A stretch of DNA of 64,000 nucleotides from Grimontia kaedaensis. GTDB lineage: Bacteria > Pseudomonadota > Gammaproteobacteria > Enterobacterales > Vibrionaceae. How positions within the stretch are numbered: the stretch's first letter is position 1; each line of letters begins with the position of its first letter. The notes beneath the pieces were generated by a model, which made no database searches, was not told the origin of the DNA, and was given only the letters and a program-made list of their open reading frames with translations. The DNA is taken from assembly GCF_023746615.1 (NCBI RefSeq), contig NZ_CP082276.1, positions 1,550,001-1,614,000 of the forward strand, written 5' to 3'. The translations under genes were made by a program, and so were the position numbers. Shown piece after piece: positions 25,663 to 34,314 of this stretch.

Positions 25663-28600
25663 ATGCCTGGTCAAACTGATACGTATTTAATTCAACAAGA
25701 TGACTGCTTAAGTCTCATTGCTAAAAAATTTAATGTAAACGTTGAGGATCTAGCAAACCTCAACAGCGACCAGATTGAGAATGTCGATCTTATTTTTGCA
25801 GGCGACACCATCAAACTACCAGGTAATGAAGCCGCTCCTATCCCAGTGAAAACGGGCGAAAGAGTACCTCTTCCAGATCCTCCAAAAACAAATGCTTGTG
25901 GTAATGATCTTTGCGGCTCTAGCGCCCCTGAGTTCGTCGATATTCTTTATGTTCCTTCTCACCCAGAAACGAAAAATGGCGAGAAAAGGTGGTATGCAGT
26001 AACTGATGTGGCAAAAGAAGCTATCACAAAAGAAATGTCGTTACTTGCCGAAGCTATGGTTGCGGATAATCGTGAAACATCTCTCCAAAATTTGAACAAT
26101 CTTGGAATCCTCTCGAAATTTGAAGCTAAACCACATGAAGCCTTTCTCAGTGAGAGTGAAGGCAAAAGGCTTCGCCATCTTGAATGGCTGATAAGCACAA
26201 TAAATTCAGGTGCAGCAAAGCTTTATGAAGATGGAGGTCAAGACGGCTTCATTATTAGGGTTGCTGAACAAGAAAAATTGGACTACCGAAAACTCTTAGG
26301 TCGAAGCGTATTTTGGGAGCAATTTAAACAGTTTTATTTGGATTACCACATAGGCGCTCGCGCTTTCCGATATGTTCTAGAGTCTACCGACTTGGTCAAG
26401 GAAATTAGTGAAAAAGAAAAGCAAGCTAAACTCATGGAAAGAGCGAGATTATCTGTATTTCACGGTGTGGTAGATCACCTCAATGACAGTATTGAAGAGT
26501 TAAAAGAAAAAGCTATAAAGAATGCAAAAACAGTGACTTCTAAAGATGGCACTAAGTTTGTTTGGGATAAAGAGCGTCGCTATTTTACGAGTGAAAAACA
26601 AGAAACTGTTGCAAAGCAAATTAAAAAACTCGTCGATGCCCGTAAGTGGACAGAAGACGAAATTGCGTTAACACCTCATGAAGAGGCATTATCTCAACTA
26701 AAGCGTTTCTGGCTCACACATGTGCCTAATTCTAATGCCCACCTCGCGAAAAAGCGACGCACACGCGTACCGTCTAAAGCAACTTACGCCTATGGTGTCA
26801 CCAAGGCGTTAAGAAAATTAAACAGTCACGGCTATGTCATTAAAGAACAATGTCTCTCCTTTGATGAACTAGAAGGTTCATTGCCTATCCATCAAGGCCC
26901 TAAGGCGCTCTCTGGATCTGATAGTGCGTTCGGGAAATGGCGTGAGAATGACAATCTAGTGTTCGGAATAAAAGCAGCAACACTTGATGAAAAAGGACTG
27001 ATCGAAGAAGCAAAATTGAGACAAGAAATACTGCGTGAACTCGGTTTGTATGGCAAAAAAGAAGAAATCACCCAAGCAGGTATACAACTAGCTTCTGATA
27101 ATGTTGCTTGGGCATACTATCCAACAATAGCTCTATTGAGAGTTATTGACGTTACCTTGAAGAAACATATGTCTGCGTTGAGCTCAATTCTGAATGGCAA
27201 CGAAACTGTGCCCGGTATTTTCAATGAACTTCTCACAATAAAAAAAATTGCCATCTACAGACTCAATAAACTCAAGAAAGAAGCAGAAAAAAGAGCAATC
27301 GCAGGTGATATTAGAAACATAGTTTTATTCGATGATATGCCAAAGAGTCTCCATCTAATATGGGAAGAACAACAATACGCTCCAACCGAAATGAAAAGAG
27401 GGATATTTAAAAATGATGCTGGTGCCGCTGACCTTCAAGCCGTCGAGTGCAGCTTACTGTCTGATGGTGAAGTCAAATGGATACGCGGTCCAAGTTGGTT
27501 AATTCCTAAATCATCAGCAAATAAATCACATTTGGGTCACGTCAAGGATATCACTGAAAGTATCACTCTGGCAGATCCAATGGTGAGCAAAGATTCACCC
27601 GGAACGACATTGAAAGATGCTCTAAAAGACCTAGGCAAAGGCCTAATCACCGCACCCGAAGCTAAGAATGATTTCGTGCTGAAGCCTTTGAACTTAAGTG
27701 AGCAAGTGAAAGATTTTGATAAAGCTTTTTGGGAGGATAATTATCATTGGCAAGATGGTATCGGACCAAAGGGTAAATCGTCTTCATACATAGCCAATGC
27801 GCAAGCCCAATTTTTGAGATTAACGGTCAGTCGATCTGGAGATTTAAACTTACCGGGTAGTGAGGTTAATGGCTTAAGCACTAACATGTCTCTCACTGGA
27901 TCTGCTTCAGCCAAAGTTAAGCTAACGCTTCTGAGTGGTGAAATCTCTTTTGCTACGTACCTCCCTAAAAAAGAGGGATTTCATTTAGAAATAGCCTATA
28001 TTGCTCAGCCGGATAAGGCTAAAAAGCCAGAAAGAAAGAAATACAATGCGGGTCATTTCAGACTCAAACTCTCCACAAAGATTTACGGTGTAGCTGGGGC
28101 TAGTTGCATGTTATCCGGTAACCTCGCTTTTGGCCCCTCAGAAACACAGCCAGGTCAAATTGGGGTCAAAGGTAAAGCCTTCAAAGCCCCAGACTATAAT
28201 GCGTATGTTAAAGGGGGGCACAATGTACGTACTCGTGATGTTAATAGCCCCAAAATACCTCAGAGCATTTCAGCGCAAGCTGGTGCAAGCATTGACGTTT
28301 TTGCCGGAGTAGAAGCTGGAGGAATAAGCTCTACAGAAGTATCATGGCTGCCACCTTTGGTTGAAGTTAGTGGTAGTCAACATAATTCTGACTTTATTGA
28401 GCTCGGTAGTATTTCAGGACAAATTGCCGTCAACTACGGTATTGGTTTTTCGGGTGAGTTAAGAATCGGATTTCACAATGGACAATTTTTTCTTATCACC
28501 GCAGCGAGGCTCGTGTGTGGCCCTGGCGTAAGTGGAAAAGTTGCAATCAAAGTGAATCCAGTCAATGCCGACAGAGTTGTTGATTGTCTGCTCGCTATTT

Positions 28601-29427
28601 TAAAAGAAAGTGGGTTTAAGTATGTCGAAGTGCTGGGTGATATTGATGTAGATGGCAACAATAAAGATTTCGAAGAACTCAATCGCGTCCTCACCGTTGC
28701 CATGGCATTGGGTTTGACTTTCGCTGAGGTCTTGCTGCTGCCGACCAAAACTTACAATGATTATCTTCAAAGTGTGCTAGAAGAAGATTATGCTCCAATG
28801 ATAGCGAAACACATTGTCGAGCGTCCAAGTTCAAAAGTGGAAACATGGGTGAAGAATTTGCCACCAGAAACACTCTCAAGATTGTTCCTCAGTTTGAGCA
28901 ATAAGAAGTATGACACCTGGCGTGCTTCTCCCAATACCGAGTATGTACCAGACTTCTTAGAAAAGGATGTCGACGTACTTTACGATGAAGTGTTAAAGGC
29001 ACAGGCTATAGTAAAAATCATGGAATGGATATCTCCAAAAGATGATAAAGACAAAGATTCAAGGTGCTCGCAATTTGAAAAATCTTTGATACTGATGCAA
29101 GGAAATTTGGAGACTGCGCAAAACCGGATGGAAAGGTGTAGAAGATTTGCTGAAGGCTGGGGTACCTTAGCTAATTTTATATCCACACTAGATACCAATG
29201 GTGCAAATAATCTTAATTTCAGAGTAACAGAGACAAGAAATCTATTCAATAAATTGTCTCCAGTCTTATGTTCGAGAATGACATTATATGTAAATAACAA
29301 AACTTACATTGCAACCGTAAAAGATGCTGTGCTGTATAGAGAGTTTTCCAGCGAGAACTATAGTGAACTTTCAGAGAAAATAAAAAATACCCCTGGCTGG
29401 AAAGAGAAAAAATGGAAAATTCTATGA
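25663..29427 (+). CDS. Candidate T6SS effector: 1254-aa protein with N-terminal LysM domain
   Basis: The N-terminal residues 5-53 are a LysM peptidoglycan-binding module (TYLIQQDDCLSLIAKKFNV, then DLIFAGDTIKLP). About 650 mostly helical, Lys/Glu-rich residues follow, including coiled-coil-like stretches. Residues about 730-970 are Gly/Ser-rich alternating strands (LTGSASAKVKLTLLSG, SGQIAVNYGIGFSGELRIG) that resemble a beta-barrel or beta-sandwich. The last 280 residues are helical. No known catalytic domain was recognised. Its place after DUF4123 and before overlapping Sel1-repeat immunity candidates supports an effector role with a periplasmic target. The toxic activity is unknown. Confidence 0.7.
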   Translation: MPGQTDTYLIQQDDCLSLIAKKFNVNVEDLANLNSDQIENVDLIFAGDTIKLPGNEAAPIPVKTGERVPLPDPPKTNACGNDLCGSSAPEFVDILYVPSHPETKNGEKRWYAVTDVAKEAITKEMSLLAEAMVADNRETSLQNLNNLGILSKFEAKPHEAFLSESEGKRLRHLEWLISTINSGAAKLYEDGGQDGFIIRVAEQEKLDYRKLLGRSVFWEQFKQFYLDYHIGARAFRYVLESTDLVKEISEKEKQAKLMERARLSVFHGVVDHLNDSIEELKEKAIKNAKTVTSKDGTKFVWDKERRYFTSEKQETVAKQIKKLVDARKWTEDEIALTPHEEALSQLKRFWLTHVPNSNAHLAKKRRTRVPSKATYAYGVTKALRKLNSHGYVIKEQCLSFDELEGSLPIHQGPKALSGSDSAFGKWRENDNLVFGIKAATLDEKGLIEEAKLRQEILRELGLYGKKEEITQAGIQLASDNVAWAYYPTIALLRVIDVTLKKHMSALSSILNGNETVPGIFNELLTIKKIAIYRLNKLKKEAEKRAIAGDIRNIVLFDDMPKSLHLIWEEQQYAPTEMKRGIFKNDAGAADLQAVECSLLSDGEVKWIRGPSWLIPKSSANKSHLGHVKDITESITLADPMVSKDSPGTTLKDALKDLGKGLITAPEAKNDFVLKPLNLSEQVKDFDKAFWEDNYHWQDGIGPKGKSSSYIANAQAQFLRLTVSRSGDLNLPGSEVNGLSTNMSLTGSASAKVKLTLLSGEISFATYLPKKEGFHLEIAYIAQPDKAKKPERKKYNAGHFRLKLSTKIYGVAGASCMLSGNLAFGPSETQPGQIGVKGKAFKAPDYNAYVKGGHNVRTRDVNSPKIPQSISAQAGASIDVFAGVEAGGISSTEVSWLPPLVEVSGSQHNSDFIELGSISGQIAVNYGIGFSGELRIGFHNGQFFLITAARLVCGPGVSGKVAIKVNPVNADRVVDCLLAILKESGFKYVEVLGDIDVDGNNKDFEELNRVLTVAMALGLTFAEVLLLPTKTYNDYLQSVLEEDYAPMIAKHIVERPSSKVETWVKNLPPETLSRLFLSLSNKKYDTWRASPNTEYVPDFLEKDVDVLYDEVLKAQAIVKIMEWISPKDDKDKDSRCSQFEKSLILMQGNLETAQNRMERCRRFAEGWGTLANFISTLDTNGANNLNFRVTETRNLFNKLSPVLCSRMTLYVNNKTYIATVKDAVLYREFSSENYSELSEKIKNTPGWKEKKWKIL

Positions 29428-30617
29428 AAATTAAAGTAAAGAATATTCTTGTAATATTATTTGTTATTTTGGCCACATATATTGCTGTTGAAAGTTACCC
29501 CAGTGGTTTTCAGAAAAAGATTGCGGAGGGTCCAAGCTTTCTATCACGCCAACTATCTTCATATTTAGATGACAACAAGGTCAATAGTGATCCCTACGCC
29601 GCCAGCCGATATCGCCCAGAAGATCCAATGTATTCCCCACTTCTAGCCATCCAATATGGAGACAAAGAGAGAGCCGAAACTCTGCTAACACCTCTAGTAG
29701 AAAAAGGCGATTCAGAAGCAATGTTTTGGTTAGCAGAAATTACCTACGGACAAAGTATCTACTCAGGGAATACTGCCGGCGAACTATTTAAAAAAGCTGC
29801 CGAACTCGGTAACCCATACGCAGCGATCAGATTAGACAATAGAAACATTGAATGTACTCGATATATGGGACATCACTGCAGCGAAGAATGGGGAGAAAAG
29901 GGTAGAGTAATACTGAAAAAATTGGCAGAAACTGGTGATGCTAGAGCTGGATATGCTCTTTTTCAGCATGATGTTATGTTGGATGGGGGGAATGGAGTTT
30001 CTTTAGGGGAAGATAGTTTCAGTACTTTGGCAAAAGCTGCCGTTGATGGTGTAAAAGATAATTATTATTACCCATTAATAACACTACTAAATTTTTATCA
30101 ACTAAATGCTAGCTATCCAGTTTGGAATAGAATTAACGATTCTGATGATGGCACTCATATTCTTTCTGAAAAAGATAAAGAGATTATTAAATCTCTTTAT
30201 ATGCTATCTGTAAATAATAACGACATCTATTCTATTAATGTAGCACTTTCATATAGAAAAAGTAATAAAAACTCAATTCTAGATGATGAGTACATTGATA
30301 GGCAAAGAATAAGAACATTACCGATATGGAGCACAAAATTTGGATATGCACCTGCCTATGCGAGAATAGCAATACTAGATAGAGATGCTCTTTTTCAGGG
30401 TGCCGCATGGGCAATAGTTAATGATATAATGAGAAATGATAATAATTTCGATTATGGCAGGTGGCTTACTAGTTTTGAATATATAATAACAAGTGAATTT
30501 AATCAGAAATTTTTAGACCAAAATGAACTTAAAAAATCTCAAGAGATCTCCAAGGAGCTAATAAAAACCCTTACTCCAACGATCTATCTCGATGAAAATC
30601 AAACTTATGTTCTTTAG
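29424..30617 (+). CDS. Candidate immunity protein 1, Sel1-like repeats, membrane-anchored
   Basis: A 397-residue protein with an N-terminal hydrophobic helix (ILVILFVILATYIAV, residues about 9-23) followed by TPR-like Sel1 repeats (DSEAMFWLAEI, LFKKAAELGNPYAAIRL). It should face the periplasm. The start ATG overlaps the effector stop as ATGA, the usual arrangement for effector-immunity pairs; an in-frame ATG lies four codons earlier. It shares the motifs DPY-S-YRP, GNPYAA and a TPT[IV]Y[LI]DE C-terminus with the protein at 31956-33011, so the two are paralogues. The gene is AT-rich. Confidence 0.72.
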   Translation: MKIKVKNILVILFVILATYIAVESYPSGFQKKIAEGPSFLSRQLSSYLDDNKVNSDPYAASRYRPEDPMYSPLLAIQYGDKERAETLLTPLVEKGDSEAMFWLAEITYGQSIYSGNTAGELFKKAAELGNPYAAIRLDNRNIECTRYMGHHCSEEWGEKGRVILKKLAETGDARAGYALFQHDVMLDGGNGVSLGEDSFSTLAKAAVDGVKDNYYYPLITLLNFYQLNASYPVWNRINDSDDGTHILSEKDKEIIKSLYMLSVNNNDIYSINVALSYRKSNKNSILDDEYIDRQRIRTLPIWSTKFGYAPAYARIAILDRDALFQGAAWAIVNDIMRNDNNFDYGRWLTSFEYIITSEFNQKFLDQNELKKSQEISKELIKTLTPTIYLDENQTYVL

Positions 30618-30629
30618 ACATAGCTATAC

Positions 30630-30775
30630 TTAAACCAATAACTTTCCTTTTATCCCATTATACACCGCCAGTACATGATCGTGTGCTGGTTTGTGATCGG
30701 CGATAAATGACAGGTATGTCAGCGCGCTATTCTCTTAGTTCTTTGGTAAATCAAGATTCAGGTCGCTAGCGTTTC
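30630..30775 (-). pseudogene. Truncated copy of the 3' part of the gene at 33008-33364
   Basis: On the minus strand this stretch encodes ASDLNLDLPKN, a stop, then ENSALTYLSFIADHKPAHD and VLAVYNGIKGKLL. This matches the C-terminal 48 residues of the intact protein with few changes. A TAA replaces the Tyr codon and the 5' part of the gene is missing. It begins 13 bases after the stop of immunity candidate 1. Confidence 0.85.
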
Positions 30776-30798
30776 GATATATCCTAGACCAATTCGTA

Positions 30799-30885
30799 AT
30801 GTTAAAATATTTTTTCACTCTTAATGATGACGCTGCTCTTTTTTGGCAGGATGACGTAAGTACCGAAATTGAAGTTAAAAAATAA
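30799..30885 (+). CDS. Possible 28-aa ORF before the DUF6708 gene
   Basis: ATG at 30799 opens 28 codons (MLKYFFTLNDDAALFWQDDV and eight more) to TAA at 30883-30885, 12 bases before the DUF6708 start. There is no clear ribosome-binding site. It may be a leader peptide or the end of a lost gene. Confidence 0.25.
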   Translation: MLKYFFTLNDDAALFWQDDVSTEIEVKK

Positions 30886-30897
30886 CTGAGGCGAAAC

Positions 30898-31881
30898 ATG
30901 CCAAAAAGAATCAATAAAGTTTCTGATGACCTTTGGATCGGAGACGAACAAGAAGGCTACGCGCCGCATTTTAGAAATACAATCAAAAGAAGAGGAAAAG
31001 GTTTTAGTACTGGTTTTGGTACTAGCCATATCATGGAGGACGTTCTTAGCCCTCCCGCAAAAACTGTGGAGCTGATTGATGAAAACGAAACAGATGAAGG
31101 CGGGTTTTATGACGCATCTTATCTCCTTTTCTCAGCGGGAACGCATGGAGATTTCATTGATATGAGAGTGAACAGCGTGCATAACAGGCAAACTCTGACT
31201 CGCTTTTCACAATTTTTCATGTTCCCAATATTTTTATTTACATATCTAGTTATAAGATTACTTCGCGACGACACTCCTTGGCTATATTTAGATCCAGCCG
31301 AATTAGGCATTCTTATCTTCATATTTTCTCTGTGTTTTGTTGAATTTTTTCGACCAATACGAACCCCTGTTAGATTCCATCATAAAAATCAGGAGGTTTA
31401 CGTTTACCACAAAAAAGCACTATATCGGATCCCTTGGAGTGAATGCGAAATCGCTTCAATGTATGCACCTCACCATGTCGGTTATGGTGCTTTTTCGGAT
31501 GCATATAATCTAAACCTTTGGTTGTACCCTAAACACTGTGTAGAAGGAGAATGCGGAAGCCAGCCAGTAGCTTTAAACTTGGTAACTGCGGTAGGCGAGC
31601 ATGGAGAAGTATATACCTATTGGGAGTATATCCGCCGATTTATGACTAAGGGAGAAAAGGGTATCCTAACAGGAAACATGCAACAAAAAGTGCTCTTTAG
31701 TTTTCCTAACCCTGAATGGAACACAAAAGCCAAAGTGATTGGTTGGTGTTTGTCACCGATCTTTTATGGGTTGTTGCCTTTTATTTCCCCCTCACAGTTT
31801 GCTATTCGCTTCAACCCAATCAAAGACCATTGGCCTGAAGAGGTTCACAAATGGACAGGGAAAACCATTGATTGGCACTAA
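30898..31881 (+). CDS. DUF6708-type membrane protein, candidate immunity or accessory protein
   Basis: A 327-residue protein. An N-terminal cytosolic part is followed by two hydrophobic helices (FFMFPIFLFTYLVIRLL near 108-124 and LGILIFIFSLCFVEFF near 137-152). The motif PVRFHHKNQEVYVYHKKALYRIPWSEC near 158-184 is typical of DUF6708 proteins encoded beside T6SS toxins. The C-terminal 140 residues are soluble with aromatic clusters. GAGG lies 8 bases before the ATG. It sits between the two Sel1-like paralogues. Immunity is inferred from position; the family function is not established. Confidence 0.65.
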   Translation: MPKRINKVSDDLWIGDEQEGYAPHFRNTIKRRGKGFSTGFGTSHIMEDVLSPPAKTVELIDENETDEGGFYDASYLLFSAGTHGDFIDMRVNSVHNRQTLTRFSQFFMFPIFLFTYLVIRLLRDDTPWLYLDPAELGILIFIFSLCFVEFFRPIRTPVRFHHKNQEVYVYHKKALYRIPWSECEIASMYAPHHVGYGAFSDAYNLNLWLYPKHCVEGECGSQPVALNLVTAVGEHGEVYTYWEYIRRFMTKGEKGILTGNMQQKVLFSFPNPEWNTKAKVIGWCLSPIFYGLLPFISPSQFAIRFNPIKDHWPEEVHKWTGKTIDWH

Positions 31882-31885
31882 GCTG

Positions 31886-31919
31886 ACCCCATTAAAGCCA
31901 GCTCGTGATCATGTGCTGG
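31886..31919. repeat. Short remnant of the 3' end of the gene at 33008-33364
   Basis: Five bases after the DUF6708 stop codon, 34 bases (ACCCCATTAAA, then GCCAG, then GATC and TGTGCTGG) align with the 3' end of the minus-strand gene at 33008 with about 29 matches and one 4-base gap. It is the third occurrence of this boundary sequence in the stack. Confidence 0.65.
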
Positions 31920-31955
31920 CTAAAAAAAATACGCATACTAATTTTATGCAAAGTT

Positions 31956-33011
31956 ATGAGATATAGTTTTTCTACGAAAAAAGTCATATTGCTACTAGGT
32001 GTCGTCTTAACGCCGGCAACCGGGTGTTTGCAAAATGAAGAGCCAAGCTTCAATGAGCTCATCCAGCAAGGCCCCTCCGTTCTAGCCTATTATTTTGGCG
32101 AGCATTCACCGATTAGTCAGCAATCTGATCCTTATATTTCTAGCTTATACCGACCTGGCGACCTTCTATATCAACCCATCCTGGATTTTCAAAATGGTCG
32201 CTTAGACAAGGCAGTTCCAAAGCTAAAATCTTTGTCTGAAGGTGGCAACGCTGATGCAATGTTCTGGTACGCGGATTTTCTAACAAAAAGTAGTGTTAAG
32301 ACTAAGCACGAAGGGTATCTATGGTTTGAAAAGGCCGCAAAACTGGGTAATCCGTATGCTGCAATGGTGCTTGTACCTACAAGTAAGATTTGTAAAGACT
32401 ACTTCAAGGAGTTGTGCAGTATTCATTGGCAGGATACCGCAAAGAGCCTATTAGAAAAACGAGCCGCAGGCGGCGATCTACGGGCCAAGTATTATCTTGA
32501 AAGGCCAATTAACCCTCACACCAAAGCAGATTTCGAGAAGATGTTAGCCTTGGTCGACGAATCAGCCAAGATGAACTTTTTTATCCCTACTTTGGATATG
32601 CTTAAATTCTATGAAGGCATGGGAGATAGCACTGATTCCGAAATAGTACGCATTCTTCAAATCGTAGCGAAATATAACTTCTTGCCTGCTTATATCGCTT
32701 TAAATGAGTTTTCAACCAAAAATGAAATTTATCCAACGGCAATAAAGTTGGGTTCAAAAGTACAGTTAGAAATAGATGCTCTTCGCTGTACCAAAGAAAG
32801 CCATAAACTGGCTATACAAGATTTAATAGATTGTTTATCCAAAGCGTACACACTGAATGACTTTTATAATGAGCCTTTTACACTTAAATACATGGTTTTA
32901 CCCGATGATCCAAACCTCATTCAGAAGGCAAAAGAAAAATCAAAAGCCTTCATCGATACAATGACCCCTACTGTTTACATAGATGAAATGCATGTAGATG
33001 GCTTCTTCTAG
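31956..33011 (+). CDS. Candidate immunity protein 2, Sel1-like lipoprotein
   Basis: A 351-residue protein beginning MRYSFSTKKVILLLG with a lipobox ending ATGC (lipidated Cys near residue 24), then Sel1-like repeats (NADAMFWYADFL, YLWFEKAAKLGNPYAAM). It is a paralogue of immunity candidate 1, sharing SDPY-SS-YRP, the GNPYAA repeat and the TPTVYIDE C-terminus, but it carries a lipid anchor instead of a membrane helix. It should lie in the periplasm. The open frame extends 17 codons upstream, but the lipoprotein signal fixes the start. Its stop overlaps the end of the minus-strand gene by 4 bases. Confidence 0.72.
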   Translation: MRYSFSTKKVILLLGVVLTPATGCLQNEEPSFNELIQQGPSVLAYYFGEHSPISQQSDPYISSLYRPGDLLYQPILDFQNGRLDKAVPKLKSLSEGGNADAMFWYADFLTKSSVKTKHEGYLWFEKAAKLGNPYAAMVLVPTSKICKDYFKELCSIHWQDTAKSLLEKRAAGGDLRAKYYLERPINPHTKADFEKMLALVDESAKMNFFIPTLDMLKFYEGMGDSTDSEIVRILQIVAKYNFLPAYIALNEFSTKNEIYPTAIKLGSKVQLEIDALRCTKESHKLAIQDLIDCLSKAYTLNDFYNEPFTLKYMVLPDDPNLIQKAKEKSKAFIDTMTPTVYIDEMHVDGFF

Positions 33012-33364
33012 TCCTTCAACAACTTCCCCTTAACCCCATTAAACACCGCCAGTACACGATCGTGTGCTGGTTTGTGATCGGCGATAAAAGACAAGCATGT
33101 CAGCGCGCTATCCTCATAGTTTTTCGGGAGTGCCAAGTTCAGATCGCTAGCGATAGTACGAACATAATCGAGTTGCTTCTTTGAAGGTAATTTCAACTCA
33201 TCAGGGATCGCATCTTGAATCGTGTCTGTCAGTTTCTCGGAAAAGTCCGGCCAGTCATTGAGGTTGATCTTCGTTTCCTCTGCCAACCTCAAAAAGCGTT
33301 GCTGTTCTTCGCTAAGCGAATAGGTAAAGGTGACTGCGCCAACCGAAAACTCGACTTCTTTCAT
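33008..33364 (-). CDS. Hypothetical protein, 118 aa, source of the repeated boundary sequence
   Basis: Not recognised. It has an N-terminal EVEFSVGAVTFTYSLSEEQQRFL segment, a middle helical part, and PSKKQLDYVRTIASDLNLALP near 71-91, which resembles a short helical motif found in some nucleic-acid proteins. The C-terminus ADHKPAHDRVLAVFNG is the part repeated after the other two immunity-like genes. It lies on the opposite strand to the module, converging with immunity candidate 2. It has no signal peptide. Its 3' end seems to be the point where immunity genes were added. Confidence 0.65.
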   Translation of the reverse strand: MKEVEFSVGAVTFTYSLSEEQQRFLRLAEETKINLNDWPDFSEKLTDTIQDAIPDELKLPSKKQLDYVRTIASDLNLALPKNYEDSALTCLSFIADHKPAHDRVLAVFNGVKGKLLKD

Positions 33365-33481
33365 TTTTATGCTCTTATCGAAACTGCTGTTTTCTCGATG
33401 CTATCAATGCAGTCGCTTGAATGTTGTCTGACTCCTGCGAGTTTCCGTCCATGAGTTTCTCTCTGATCTTTCGGCCAAATC

Positions 33482-33528
33482 TTGCTCGCTGAGCAACTTT
33501 TCGCCCAACCCACAAGCAATACCTTGCT
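33482..33528 (+). promoter_or_regulatory. Candidate bEBP enhancer sites upstream of hcp-2
   Basis: The same two dyads as upstream of hcp-1, at 33482-33496 and 33515-33528. The spacing is conserved. Confidence 0.6.
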
Positions 33529-33579
33529 CTCCCCTTTTCATGACTAGTCTAACTTACTGTTTTCATTGAACTCACTCAC

Positions 33580-33595
33580 TGGCACACCCCTTGCG
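33580..33595 (+). promoter_or_regulatory. Sigma-54 promoter of hcp-2
   Basis: Identical -24/-12 element TGGCAC-N5-TTGC to the hcp-1 promoter, about 55 bases before the start codon. Confidence 0.9.
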
Positions 33596-33647
33596 TTATT
33601 CCCACTGTAGTAAACAACCTCCTCCGAATTTTTATAGGGAAATTAAG

Positions 33648-34166
33648 ATGCCAACTCCTTGTTATATCGCCATCGAAGGCAAAACCCAGGGCAACATCAC
33701 TGCCGGTGCCTTCACCGCTGACTCTGTCGGTAACATCTACGTGGAAGGCCACGAAGACGAGATGCTGGTACAAGCCTTTGACCACATCGTGACCGTACCC
33801 ACTGACCCACAAAGTGGTCAGCCTTCAGGCCAGCGTGTTCACAAGCCGTTCAAGTTCACCGTGGCACTGAACAAAGCGGTTCCCCTGATGTACAACGCAC
33901 TGGCCTCCGGCGAGATGCTGCCGAAGATTGAGCTCAAGTGGTACCGCACTTCTGTAGAAGGTAAGCAGGAGCACTTCTTCTCCACCATCCTGACTGACGG
34001 CACCATCATCGATATCGATTGCAACATGCCTCACTGTCAGGACGCACAGAAGAAAGAGTTCACTCAGCTGGTGACTGTCTCTGTGGCCTACCGCAAGATT
34101 GACTGGGAGCACACGGTGGCTGGTACTTCCGGTGCAGATGACTGGCGTGCGCCTATCGAAGCTTAA
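33648..34166 (+). CDS. hcp: T6SS tube protein Hcp, copy 2
   Basis: 172 residues, identical to copy 1 as read here; only synonymous differences and an AATTAAG rather than AATGACA leader were noticed. AGGGAA before the ATG fixes the start. It opens module 2. The protein identity with silent DNA changes points to purifying selection and possibly gene conversion between copies. Confidence 0.97.
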   Translation: MPTPCYIAIEGKTQGNITAGAFTADSVGNIYVEGHEDEMLVQAFDHIVTVPTDPQSGQPSGQRVHKPFKFTVALNKAVPLMYNALASGEMLPKIELKWYRTSVEGKQEHFFSTILTDGTIIDIDCNMPHCQDAQKKEFTQLVTVSVAYRKIDWEHTVAGTSGADDWRAPIEA

Positions 34167-34217
34167 GGCTTCCTGGCAGAAGGCGTGTTTCTTTGTGAAG
34201 CAGGCCTTTCTGACCTC

Positions 34218-34239
34218 ACCCGCCCTCGCGGCGGGTTTT
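34218..34239 (+). terminator. Hairpin between hcp-2 and vgrG-2
   Basis: ACCCGCC/GGCGGGT stem with T run, as in copies 1 and 3. One loop base differs from copy 1, so the stem is kept while the loop changes. Confidence 0.7.
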
Positions 34240-34314
34240 GTCGTCAGACAGTGACGTCTGATGAAGCTTCTGAAGTCTCTCAGAAGCAATGGATAGTTCT
34301 TGCTGGGTATCTCT

